Positions 54,525 to 63,165 of a stretch of 64,000 nucleotides of DNA are shown one piece after another. The position numbers and the translations under genes were made by a program. This stretch comes from Costertonia aggregata (GTDB lineage Bacteria > Bacteroidota > Bacteroidia > Flavobacteriales > Flavobacteriaceae). The stretch lies in the NCBI RefSeq assembly GCF_013402795.1, contig NZ_CP058595.1, positions 2,768,001 through 2,832,000 on the forward strand. Direction: 5' to 3'. How positions within the stretch are numbered: the first letter of the stretch is position 1; the number at the start of each line of letters is the position of its first letter. The notes beneath the pieces were generated by a model that was not told the origin of the DNA, searched no databases, and saw only the letters and a list, made by a program, of their open reading frames with translations.

Positions 54525-56906
54525 ATGGTAAATGAAATTGTAATACCCAAAGATAAAGTACCGATGGGGCAAAAAATAGCCTTTGGCGTAGGAATGTTTG
54601 CCAATCAAATGTTTCCCGCCATTTTGGGAATCTTTATGGTCGTTTTGGTACAGGATTTAGGATTTCCGGGCTGGATGTGGGGTGTTTTGTTTTTTCTTCC
54701 AAGAGTATTTGATTCCATTACTGACCCGATAATGGGTTTTATTTCAGATAATACAAAATCCAAATGGGGTAGACGAAGGCATTATGTGTTTCTCGGTGCC
54801 CTAATCATGGGCATTTCGTTTGTGATTATGTGGCAATTATATCGTGAAAACGGTGTAGATTATAATTTCACCTATTTTTTGCTATGGTCTTTTGTGTTTT
54901 ATCTGGGCCTAACAATCTTCAGTGTTCCTTACGTAGCCATGGGTTATGAGATGAGCAATGACTTTCACGAACGTACAGATATTATGGCGATAGCGCAATG
55001 GATAGGGCAGTGGGCATGGGTCATTGCTCCTTGGTTTTGGGTGTTCATGTACGATCAAGATTGGTTTCCATCAGCGGATATCGCCACAAGGGAACTAGCT
55101 ATTTATGTTGGTATCGCTTGTATGGTATGCGCTATGGTTCCAGCAATTTTTATTAAAAGCAAATCAACCATTAATGAGCCGTATGCACCTCTAAATATAA
55201 GAACGATTGGGGGTAGCCTCAAAAAGATTGTGGATGGTTTTAAGGAAGCTTTTCAATCCAGACCGTTCCGACAACTTTGTATAGCTACTTTTTTCATCTA
55301 CAATACATTCTACACCATCGCGAGTTTCTCGTTCTTCATCGTGGTGTATTATCTTTTTGGAGGCGATGCCGGTGCGGCTGGTATCTGGCCAACCTTATTT
55401 GGTAGTGTAGGTGCTTTGGCGACTACATTCATAGTAATACCTATTATCACCAAAATGTCCAAGAAAATGGGGAAAAAGAGAGCATTTATTGTTTCTCAAG
55501 CCATATCTATTTTGGGGTATGTATTACTTTGGTTTTTGTTTATTCCCGGTAAACCCTATATGTTTTTATTCGCATTGCCGTTTTTCTCGTTTGGTATTGG
55601 AAGTTTGTTCACATTGATGATGTCAATGACCGCAGATGTTATCGATTTGGATGAATTAAATACAGGACAACGAAGAGAGGGTGTCTTTGGAGCCATTTAT
55701 TGGTGGATGGTAAAATTTGGTTTTGCCATTGCCGGTCTTTTGACGGGTACTATAATGTCAGTCGTTGGTTTTGACCCAAATGCAGCTGTACAGCCAGAAG
55801 GTGCAATTTTTGGATTAAGGGCATTCTATTCCGGTTTCCCGATAATAGGGACTTTAGTGGCCATTTATTTTATGTGGAATTATGATCTCACTGAGGAAAG
55901 GGCTAACGAAATAAGCAAGGAGTTAGAAAAGAAGAAGGCTAGTAAAGCAGCAGGGTATGGGAAAATGGCTTCAATTTCAAATATTGATTTGAATGATTTA
56001 TCGGAAAAAGAGATTGTAGAGAAATTCTCTGATTTTTTTACGACAAAACTAGATTTCAAGGAAATTTCTCCACAAGCTTTACAATTAGAATTCGATACGG
56101 TATTTAAAAAAGGAATGCACGGTATTTGTTTTAGTGCTTATGAAAGTGGCCAAGAACCTGGTGATGATCTCACAGACAATCAAATAAGAAGGCGTTTGGA
56201 AGTTTTAAAAGGCCGCGCTCAATGGATACGTATATTTTCATGTACTACGGGGCATGAAAAAATACCTAGAATTGCCAAAGAAATGGGTTTCAAAACTATG
56301 GTGGGGGCTTGGATAAGTAATAAAACGGTTCAAAATAAATCGGAAATTAATAGTCTCATAAAATTGATTAAAGATGGACATGTTGATATTGCTGCCGTTG
56401 GTAATGAAGTACTTTATAGGGAAGAGTTAAATGAAGAGACCATTATTGATTACATAGAGCAAGTTAAAAAAGAGGCGGGATACATTCCTGTGGGCTATGT
56501 GGATGCTTACTATGAGTTTGCGAACCGACCCAAATTAACTGATGCCTGTGATGTTGTTTTGGCAAATTGTTATCCGTTTTGGGAAGGTGCCGATATAAAA
56601 ATGGCAGGGTTTCATCTTCAGGAAATGTATCATAGAACGGTTGCCGCTGCAAAAGGTAAGAATGTTATCATCACAGAAACAGGTTGGCCAAGTATAGGAC
56701 AAAAAGTTAACAAGGCCGATCCCACTACCGATAATGTGAAAGAATATTTCGTAAAATCTCATCTATGGGCAAAAAAGGAAGGGGTCTCCTTGTTTTATTT
56801 TTCTTCTTTTGATGAGTCATGGAAAATACATTCTGAGGGTTGGGCCGGCACTTCGTGGGGACTTTGGGATAGCAAAGAAAAGTTTAAGTATAATTCCAAC
56901 TTGTAA
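54525..56906 (+). CDS. GPH-type sugar symporter fused to a GH17 glycosidase
   Basis: 793 residues. Residues about 10-455 are a 12-helix MFS transporter of the glycoside-pentoside-hexuronide type, with the signature RVFDSITDPIMGFISDN, KWGRRRHYV and DVIDLDELNTGQRREG. A charged linker (about 456-520) leads to a complete GH17 domain (about 525-785) with acid/base Glu628 in AAVGNEVLYR, nucleophile Glu718 in IITETGWPS and FSSFDESWKI. GPH termini are cytoplasmic, so the enzyme would sit at the inner mouth of the transporter. There is no frameshift or stop at the join. The free GH17 gene follows after three bases and is its paralogue. Confidence 0.9.
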   Translation: MVNEIVIPKDKVPMGQKIAFGVGMFANQMFPAILGIFMVVLVQDLGFPGWMWGVLFFLPRVFDSITDPIMGFISDNTKSKWGRRRHYVFLGALIMGISFVIMWQLYRENGVDYNFTYFLLWSFVFYLGLTIFSVPYVAMGYEMSNDFHERTDIMAIAQWIGQWAWVIAPWFWVFMYDQDWFPSADIATRELAIYVGIACMVCAMVPAIFIKSKSTINEPYAPLNIRTIGGSLKKIVDGFKEAFQSRPFRQLCIATFFIYNTFYTIASFSFFIVVYYLFGGDAGAAGIWPTLFGSVGALATTFIVIPIITKMSKKMGKKRAFIVSQAISILGYVLLWFLFIPGKPYMFLFALPFFSFGIGSLFTLMMSMTADVIDLDELNTGQRREGVFGAIYWWMVKFGFAIAGLLTGTIMSVVGFDPNAAVQPEGAIFGLRAFYSGFPIIGTLVAIYFMWNYDLTEERANEISKELEKKKASKAAGYGKMASISNIDLNDLSEKEIVEKFSDFFTTKLDFKEISPQALQLEFDTVFKKGMHGICFSAYESGQEPGDDLTDNQIRRRLEVLKGRAQWIRIFSCTTGHEKIPRIAKEMGFKTMVGAWISNKTVQNKSEINSLIKLIKDGHVDIAAVGNEVLYREELNEETIIDYIEQVKKEAGYIPVGYVDAYYEFANRPKLTDACDVVLANCYPFWEGADIKMAGFHLQEMYHRTVAAAKGKNVIITETGWPSIGQKVNKADPTTDNVKEYFVKSHLWAKKEGVSLFYFSSFDESWKIHSEGWAGTSWGLWDSKEKFKYNSNL
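56097..56879 (+). other. GH17 domain of the transporter fusion
   Basis: Coding bases for residues about 525-785 of the symporter fusion. It aligns without large gaps to the next gene: GMHGICFSAYESGQEPGD against GMHGLCFSIYEDGQQPGD, VDIAAVGNEVLYR in both, YVDAYYEF in both, IITETGWPS in both. Confidence 0.88.
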
Positions 56907-56909
56907 GAG

Positions 56910-57818
56910 ATGTCATATAGAAAAGATACCGATTATATTGTAAATACTGGAAATTTTGATAACTATTTAGGAATAGATTTTGATGTAATTAGGATAGATG
57001 AGCTTAGACATCTTTGGTTGAAGACACTCCGAAACGGAATGCATGGCCTTTGTTTTAGTATATACGAAGATGGTCAACAACCTGGGGATGTTATAACTGA
57101 AGAACAGGTCGTACGACGTGTTCAAATTATAAAACCCTATACCAAATGGGTTCGCTCTTTTTCATGCATTGAAGGTAATGAACATGTAGCCAGAGTGGCA
57201 CACAAAAACGGACTCAAAACACTGGTAGGTGCTTGGTTGGGAAAAGATGAAAAACTCAATGAGCAAGAGTTGAAAGCACTGATCGCTTTGGGAAAAGAAG
57301 GTTGTGTTGATATTGCCGCGGTAGGGAACGAAGTACTGTATAGAAACGACTTGTCCAAAGAGCGATTGTTAAGATATATCAATCGTGTGAAAGCAGCATT
57401 ACCAAATATACCTATTGGATACGTTGACGCCTATTATGAATTTACCCAACATCCTGATGTAGTTGATGCTTGTGATGTAGTGCTTTCCAATTGTTATCCT
57501 TATTGGGAAGGTTGTCCCCATGAATATTCCCTGAACCATATGCAACGAATGTTTGGTCAAGCCACGGATGCTGCCAAAGGTAAAAAGGTAATCATAACGG
57601 AAACAGGATGGCCAAGTAAAGGCGAAAACTTTAAAGGTGCTATCACTTCCGAGGATAATGCCATGAAATATTTTATAAAGACTCAGGTTTGGGCCGCTAA
57701 GGAAAATATAGAACTCTTTTATTTTTCTTCATTTGATGAATCTTGGAAAATTGGTGATGAGGGTGATGTTGGTGCATACTGGGGTCTATGGGACAAATAT
57801 GAAAACTTGAAATTTTAG
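56910..57818 (+). CDS. Cytosolic GH17 glycosidase
   Basis: 302 residues with no signal peptide: a single GH17 barrel of standard domain length. Acid/base Glu141 in AAVGNEVLYR, nucleophile Glu231 in IITETGWPS, then LFYFSSFDESWKI and WGLWD. Clearly a tandem paralogue of the transporter-borne domain. It could hydrolyse or transglycosylate imported beta-1,3-oligosaccharides, or supply chain lengths suited to the phosphorylase (inference). Last gene of the cluster; three bases after the preceding stop, so translationally coupled. Confidence 0.9.
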   Translation: MSYRKDTDYIVNTGNFDNYLGIDFDVIRIDELRHLWLKTLRNGMHGLCFSIYEDGQQPGDVITEEQVVRRVQIIKPYTKWVRSFSCIEGNEHVARVAHKNGLKTLVGAWLGKDEKLNEQELKALIALGKEGCVDIAAVGNEVLYRNDLSKERLLRYINRVKAALPNIPIGYVDAYYEFTQHPDVVDACDVVLSNCYPYWEGCPHEYSLNHMQRMFGQATDAAKGKKVIITETGWPSKGENFKGAITSEDNAMKYFIKTQVWAAKENIELFYFSSFDESWKIGDEGDVGAYWGLWDKYENLKF

Positions 57819-57867
57819 TTCTCCTCCAATTTATCTCGCAAGCAATATTACAGGTCAGACTTAACTT

Positions 57868-58281
57868 TTAATGTGGCAGTTTATGTTTTAATATTCCATA
57901 CATAAAGGTACCTAATACCGCTGCCATTATCACAATTAACATACTGTAAATCCCAGTACCTAAAAGAATATACATAGGTCCAGGGCAAGCACCTGCCAAG
58001 GCCCAACCCAAACCAAAGACAGTACCGCCTAGAATGTAACGCACAAAACTTTTTTGTTTTGGTTGAAAATTTATGGGTTGGCCTTCAAAACTCTTCACCT
58101 TGAAAATTTTTATCAAATATATTCCGGCCATACCCAAGATAACCGCTGACCCGATAATGCCATACATATGAAACGACTGAAATTTGAACATCTCATAAAT
58201 ACGGTACCACGAAACTGCTTCGGATTTTACCAATACTATTCCAAAGAAAACTCCTATAAATAAAAATTTTAAAAATTTCAT
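57868..58281 (-). CDS. YeeE/YedE-like membrane protein, half B (DUF6691)
   Basis: 137 residues with four hydrophobic helices and the conserved Cys motif GWALAGACPGPMY. It forms the second half of a split YeeE/YedE transporter; the full-length relatives import thiosulfate. It starts one base after the stop of half A, and needs that partner. Confidence 0.87.
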   Translation of the reverse strand: MKFLKFLFIGVFFGIVLVKSEAVSWYRIYEMFKFQSFHMYGIIGSAVILGMAGIYLIKIFKVKSFEGQPINFQPKQKSFVRYILGGTVFGLGWALAGACPGPMYILLGTGIYSMLIVIMAAVLGTFMYGILKHKLPH

Positions 58282-58282
58282 A

Positions 58283-58840
58283 TTAAAACAATAAGGGTAA
58301 AATATAATGAGTCATCAAAAGCCCACCCATAAAAAAACCGATTACAGCTATTAAGGACGGTAATTGCAAATTGCTAAGTCCGGTTATAGCATGGCCAGAT
58401 GTACAACCACCAGCATATCTGGTTCCAAAACCGACCAAGAGTCCTGCTATTATCAATATCGATGCTCCTTTAAGGCTCAAAATAGTGTTCCAACCATATA
58501 TTTTATCCGGTAACAAAGACTTACCTGCATTTTCAAATCCCAATTCGTTCAAATCCAAGATAGTTTGTTCGCTTAGGGCTATGGGCGAGTTGTCTGATAA
58601 AAAATTAACGGCTATATAACCGCCCATAATGGCACCTAAAACAACGACCAAGTTCCAGCGTTGCGTTTTCCAGTCAAATTTGAAAAAATCGGAATATTTT
58701 CCCGCACCACTTATGCTGCATAGGGTTCTGAGGTTGGAGGACATCCCAAAAGTCTTTCCGAATAATATCAGTGACAGCATAACGATAGCTATCAAGGGGC
58801 CTGAAACGTACCAAGGCCAGGGTTGTAATATAAAGTCCAT
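58283..58840 (-). CDS. YeeE/YedE-like membrane protein, half A
   Basis: 185 residues, four or five helices, with the conserved GTRYAGGCTSGHAITGLSN that carries the transport Cys. Together with the following gene it makes a two-subunit YeeE/YedE importer for thiosulfate or related sulfur compounds. Convergent to the glucan cluster and unrelated to it by function. No persulfide dioxygenase or rhodanese gene is next to it here. Confidence 0.88.
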   Translation of the reverse strand: MDFILQPWPWYVSGPLIAIVMLSLILFGKTFGMSSNLRTLCSISGAGKYSDFFKFDWKTQRWNLVVVLGAIMGGYIAVNFLSDNSPIALSEQTILDLNELGFENAGKSLLPDKIYGWNTILSLKGASILIIAGLLVGFGTRYAGGCTSGHAITGLSNLQLPSLIAVIGFFMGGLLMTHYILPLLF

Positions 58841-58934
58841 TATTTTTTATGTAAAAGTAATGGTTGAAAGATAGTGGTTTCGTAACCTACGTTACAAACA
58901 AAAAGGAAAGTTGGTTCAAATCAATTCTGGGATG

Positions 58935-59411
58935 TTACTGCTTTTCGTAGACGATACTTTGAAAAGAAGGTAAGTCTTCACCATTATTCAGGGTTAGTAC
59001 TCCATTTGATAATGACATCGTACTTGTAATATCCCCTGTGATATTGATTGATGTGGCACTTGTTGGGGTCCAGTTGCCATTTCTTACGGTAGCGTTGGTC
59101 GTACAGTTGATAATAAACAGCCCGTTAGTGATCGAGGATGAATTTATACCGGTCGTCGTAGAGGTCCACGTTAGGTCTGGATTAAAAACGATAGTACCAT
59201 TAAGACAATCAAGCTCAAGTAATAAATTGCTGAAGAATATCCCATTTTGGTCAATATCTTGAGGTGGACTTATGTTGTACTCGACAAGGTTCCAGGTTCC
59301 AACAAATTGCGCAGTATTGTTCTGTGGTTCATCATCTTCTGAATCAGAAGAGCATGACACACATAGCAATGTTAATGTAAGGATTAGATAGTACTCTATA
59401 TAAGTTTTCAT
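58935..59411 (-). CDS. Small lipocalin-like lipoprotein
   Basis: 158 residues from the ATG at 59411 (MKTYIEYYL), chosen over an upstream in-frame start because it gives a clean signal with lipobox CVSC and Cys20. An acidic SSDSEDDEP run follows, typical for surface-directed lipoproteins. The mature part opens FVGTWNLVEYNI, then FNPDLTWTS and SMSLSNGVLTL, the lipocalin-like pattern of flavobacteria. Ligand unknown. Confidence 0.72.
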   Translation of the reverse strand: MKTYIEYYLILTLTLLCVSCSSDSEDDEPQNNTAQFVGTWNLVEYNISPPQDIDQNGIFFSNLLLELDCLNGTIVFNPDLTWTSTTTGINSSSITNGLFIINCTTNATVRNGNWTPTSATSINITGDITSTMSLSNGVLTLNNGEDLPSFQSIVYEKQ

Positions 59412-59490
59412 ATAAAAAACATTAGCTCTTAAATTTCGCACAATCACATTTTTTACTTTTGCACAAAACGTTTTCGGTACAACTGTAAAA

Positions 59491-59718
59491 TTATTGTCTT
59501 CCTTTGAGACGCTTGTCTATTTTCTTCTTTTTTTCAGTAATCATTTTCATGATATCCATGATTTCCGAATCTTTATTTTTCTTATAAATCTCATTTAGTC
59601 CAAGTACCAAAGATTTAGCTTTTCTTGAGGCCTTTACCCTGTCGCTGGTACTCATGTGGGACATTTTTAGCTTTTCAAATTCCAAAGCTTCATTGATCAA
59701 TTCCGTATTATCTGCCAT
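59491..59718 (-). CDS. Small helical protein of unknown function
   Basis: 75 residues, highly charged and mostly helical, opening MADNTELINEALEFEKLKM and ending in a Lys-rich tail KKKKIDKRLKGRQ. No signal peptide or known domain. The Lys-rich tail could bind nucleic acid (inference). I call it a gene because of its start, length and codon pattern; a conserved flavobacterial protein is likely. Confidence 0.6.
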   Translation of the reverse strand: MADNTELINEALEFEKLKMSHMSTSDRVKASRKAKSLVLGLNEIYKKNKDSEIMDIMKMITEKKKKIDKRLKGRQ

Positions 59719-60290
59719 AAATATTTAATAATATACAAATCTAACAAAACTACTTAATTAACCAAGAAATCATAATCAGAAAAGCGTATTCAGGTATTGG
59801 TTCGCGCTATGAAAAAGTTTTGGAAATAGCCTTATTAAATTGAAAAATCCATCCCTTTTACAAAAAGAAAGGATTTTTGGTCTCGTGACCTCGACAGGAT
59901 TAAGTCCAAATCCTTGGAGCCTATTATTCAAAAGGAATATAAAACCTTACAAAAATCTGTTGACTGAATTGTTGACGGTCAATTTAACAGCAAATAATAT
60001 CATTTGACATTCAACAGTAAATTAAAAAAAAATCTGTTATTCAAGAGTTTTTAAAAATTAAGCTCTTAATGGTACTTTTAATACAAACCAGAAAAGTTTC
60101 AAGTAACCCGACAATACTCTTTGTTCATTCGTAGCTGGCTTGTCCATAGATAATGTAAGAGTTAACACTCAGATTGGTAAAAGCTGGAATTCTGAAATAC
60201 GTAAGGGAAAACCCTTAGAATTACTTTCGGGTAAATTCATGTAGAAATTAAATAGTTTTCCTTCAGATCTTCGCTTTAAGATGAAATAAG
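59719..60290. other. 570-bp stretch without a gene
   Basis: No reading frame with coding character on either strand. It is AT-rich with many stops. At 59886-59901 the minus strand reads AATCCTGTCGAGGTCA, which looks like the 3' T-stem/acceptor part of a tRNA. No promoter or terminator is clear. Confidence 0.5.
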
Positions 60291-61208
60291 ATGATAAAGT
60301 TTGATAAATATTGCGTCTCCAAACTAATATTTCTATTATTGATGGTGCTATGGATTACAACTGGTGTAGCGCAACAGGATAACCTGATAAGGTACCCTAA
60401 GTTGGGACTCTCCTTTGAAATACCAGAAGGTTGGTCGGGCCAAGAAATTGAAAATGGCTATCTCATGGGTAGCGATACAACTCTTGGTTTTATTTTGGTT
60501 ACCACCCACGATTTAACGACCAAATCAGCTATTGAAAAAGAGTTGTCCCAAAAATTCGAAATAGGGCCTAACAGCGTATTGTTCCCTGTAGGTGACTTTG
60601 AGGACATTGATTCGAAAACCGTGGGGAATACGTTTACCGGAACCATTTCGGGCAGTAATGCCAAAGCTTTTATATGTGTGGTATTAAATGATAATGGTTT
60701 GGGTTTAACTGTAATAAGCGCAGCCACAGAAACCTTATTTTCAAACATCTTACGGGATAAAGGGTTAGAAGTTGCCAAATCAGCTTACTTTGAAGGAAAT
60801 CAGCAAGAAACCAGTAATACTACCCAAAATTCGGGGGCAAATGATTGGGTGAAAAAATTCAGCAATTGTCGATTAACCTATATGGAGTCACACACTTCTT
60901 ATGGCACTGGCGGTTATGCAAAAAAAGTAAAAATAGACCTATGCGGGCAAGGCTATTTTAACCACTCGGCATACAACAGTATGAGTGTATCGGGTGGGGC
61001 TTATAACGGTGGGTATGGTAGCAATAAAAGTGGAGCTGGAACATGGACCATGGTAGAACAGAGCGGCCAAATTATGCTTCAGTTAACTTTTTACAACGGA
61101 GAAGTTTACGAATATTCCGTGACAATTGACCATGATGACAAAACCTTTTTAAACGGAAAGCGTTATTTTAGGGTGTACAGCGGGGATTATGGCCCCAATT
61201 GCGGTTAG
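60291..61208 (+). CDS. Secreted protein of unknown function
   Basis: 305 residues: signal peptide to about residue 27 (ends GVAQ), then a region opening RYPKLGLSFEIPEGWSG with alternate strands (PsbP/DUF1795-like style, to about 165), a Ser/Thr/Asn-rich linker, and a C-terminal region with two Cys and a Gly/Tyr/Ser-rich stretch (GGAYNGGYGSNKSGAGTW) ending YSGDYGPNCG. I do not recognise the family. No sorting domain. It lies 52 bases before the sensor kinase on the same strand. Confidence 0.68.
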   Translation: MIKFDKYCVSKLIFLLLMVLWITTGVAQQDNLIRYPKLGLSFEIPEGWSGQEIENGYLMGSDTTLGFILVTTHDLTTKSAIEKELSQKFEIGPNSVLFPVGDFEDIDSKTVGNTFTGTISGSNAKAFICVVLNDNGLGLTVISAATETLFSNILRDKGLEVAKSAYFEGNQQETSNTTQNSGANDWVKKFSNCRLTYMESHTSYGTGGYAKKVKIDLCGQGYFNHSAYNSMSVSGGAYNGGYGSNKSGAGTWTMVEQSGQIMLQLTFYNGEVYEYSVTIDHDDKTFLNGKRYFRVYSGDYGPNCG

Positions 61209-61260
61209 TTGCTAAAAAAGTTTGCCATCTAATAATAATCTTTAACCATGTAAACATAAA

Positions 61261-63165
61261 ATGAAAATCCCCTATTTATTCCTTTTGTTTTGCTTATGGT
61301 ATTGTTCTTTGTGTGGGCAAGACAGTTTACGTGTGCAAGAATTATTGGACGAAGCGTACGGTTATGAAAACACAAACCCACAAAAAGCTCTGGAAACATA
61401 TCGGCAGGCTTTAGATGTAAGTCGTGATGGGAATTACAATCTTGGCGCTTTTCGCTCATTAAACTATAGTGGTATAGTATACTCAAACCTAGCGGAATAC
61501 GGCTCTGCACTTCATTATTACAAAGAGTCCATGGGCTATGCAGATTTAGCTGACTATCCCAAGGGAAAAGCTGCGACTTTAATCAATATAGGCAACATAC
61601 ATCAATATTTGGGAGACTTCGACAAAGCTGTGGATAATTATTTAAAGGGGATAGAAGTATTTGAAATCATTAAAGATAGCTCAAGTGTTGCGGTGACTTC
61701 GCAAAATCTTGCCGCCCTTTTTAGTTCTTTGAAAAAATATGATAAAGAAGCCAATTACTTAAATAAAGCGTTACGTTTTTTGCCCAAAAAAGAGACCAAA
61801 CTTTTGGGATTCTTATATGGTGATTTAGGTCTTTCAGAAACTAGGGTTGGAGAACTAAAAGAGGCTTTTGAGTATTTTAAGAAAGCAGATAGCTTGTCTA
61901 AACTAATAAATGACAAACGCCTAGATTTTTTTGTAGAACGTAATTTCGGCGAATATTACCTTTTAAAGAAATCCTTTGGCAAAGCCATTGTTTATTTAGA
62001 AAATGCACTTTGCATAAACGAGCAACTAAATGATAAATATTTCCGGGCAGAAATGCTGTCCAAATTGGGGCAGGGTCATGCCGAGTTGAAAGATTATTCA
62101 AAATCAGTTGATTATTTAAATCGTGCAGTTGAAATGGCGAGTTCGAATGGTTTAAAGGAAATTCAAGAAAAGGCCTATTATACACTTTCAAAAGTTGAAG
62201 TGGAAAAAGGAAATTTTAAAAAAGCCCTCAATTATTTGAATAAACATTTGATTTTCAAAGACTCCATTTTGAATGAGACCTATTTAAATCAAATAAATTA
62301 TTACGAGAAATCTTTTGAAACCAAACAAAAAGAGGCACAAATCAGTAAGCAAAGACTACAACTTGAAAAACAGCAAAACACCATTCTTAAGAAAGAAAAT
62401 GAAAAGACGCTGGCCTATGCCATAGGAGGGTTTTTGGTTTTGGTCTTTATCTCCTTAGCGATGTTTTTTAAACAGCGTCAAAAGGCGAAGGCCAATGAGA
62501 TTTTAGCATTAAAGACCAAACAAGAGCTTGTAAAACTCGAAGCCTTGATTGATGGTGAAGAGAACGAACGCAACCGTCTTGCCCAAGATTTGCATGATGG
62601 TATCAATGGCGATTTGGCGGTCATCAAATACAAAATCAGTAGCATTGGCCAAAAAGGTTTTTCAACTAAGGAAAAAGAAGATTATGGCGAAGCGTTGGGC
62701 ATGTTGGATAATGCAGTGGAACAGGTGCGAAGGATTTCGCATAATTTGGCACCACCCTCATTAACCCGGTTCGATTTGACCGAGGCCCTAGAACAATTTT
62801 GCAACAAGCAGAATACACTAAAAAAGGTAAAGATTAGCTTTCAACATTTTGGGAACAGGGTCAATCTAAAGAAAGAAAACGAAACGGCAATTTATCGTAT
62901 CGTACAAGAGCTTATCAATAATATCTTAAAACATGCCAAAGCCTCAGAAGCTATGGTACAAATAAACAACCATGGAGACAAACTGACCATCACTGTAGAG
63001 GATAACGGAGAGGGTTTTGATCCTGACAATAATTCTACGGGAATAGGCTTGCAAAATATAAAATCTAGGGTTGATTTCTTAAAGGCCGGATTGGACATTG
63101 ACAGTAGTGACAATGGTACGACCATACAAATAGCCTTAGACCTTAATAAAATGAAAGAAGTATGA
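61261..63165 (+). CDS. TPR-containing NarL-type sensor histidine kinase
   Basis: 634 residues: signal peptide about 1-19 (ends CGQ), tetratricopeptide repeats about 20-345 (FRSLNYSGIVYSNLAEYGSA, AATLINIGNIHQYLGDFDKA), a coiled coil, one membrane helix near 380-402, then HisKA_3 with phospho-acceptor His445 in LAQDLHDGING, and the HATPase with N box IVQELINNILKHAKAS and G box DNGEGFD/GIGLQNI. The TPRs would be periplasmic sensors or scaffold. Its stop overlaps the start of the response regulator by four bases. Confidence 0.92.
   Translation: MKIPYLFLLFCLWYCSLCGQDSLRVQELLDEAYGYENTNPQKALETYRQALDVSRDGNYNLGAFRSLNYSGIVYSNLAEYGSALHYYKESMGYADLADYPKGKAATLINIGNIHQYLGDFDKAVDNYLKGIEVFEIIKDSSSVAVTSQNLAALFSSLKKYDKEANYLNKALRFLPKKETKLLGFLYGDLGLSETRVGELKEAFEYFKKADSLSKLINDKRLDFFVERNFGEYYLLKKSFGKAIVYLENALCINEQLNDKYFRAEMLSKLGQGHAELKDYSKSVDYLNRAVEMASSNGLKEIQEKAYYTLSKVEVEKGNFKKALNYLNKHLIFKDSILNETYLNQINYYEKSFETKQKEAQISKQRLQLEKQQNTILKKENEKTLAYAIGGFLVLVFISLAMFFKQRQKAKANEILALKTKQELVKLEALIDGEENERNRLAQDLHDGINGDLAVIKYKISSIGQKGFSTKEKEDYGEALGMLDNAVEQVRRISHNLAPPSLTRFDLTEALEQFCNKQNTLKKVKISFQHFGNRVNLKKENETAIYRIVQELINNILKHAKASEAMVQINNHGDKLTITVEDNGEGFDPDNNSTGIGLQNIKSRVDFLKAGLDIDSSDNGTTIQIALDLNKMKEV

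Noticed and set aside
37996-57818. T9SS sorting domains on the glucanases
   Set aside because: The GH16, GH17 and binding proteins end in normal domain strands or helices; they carry lipoboxes or no signal instead.
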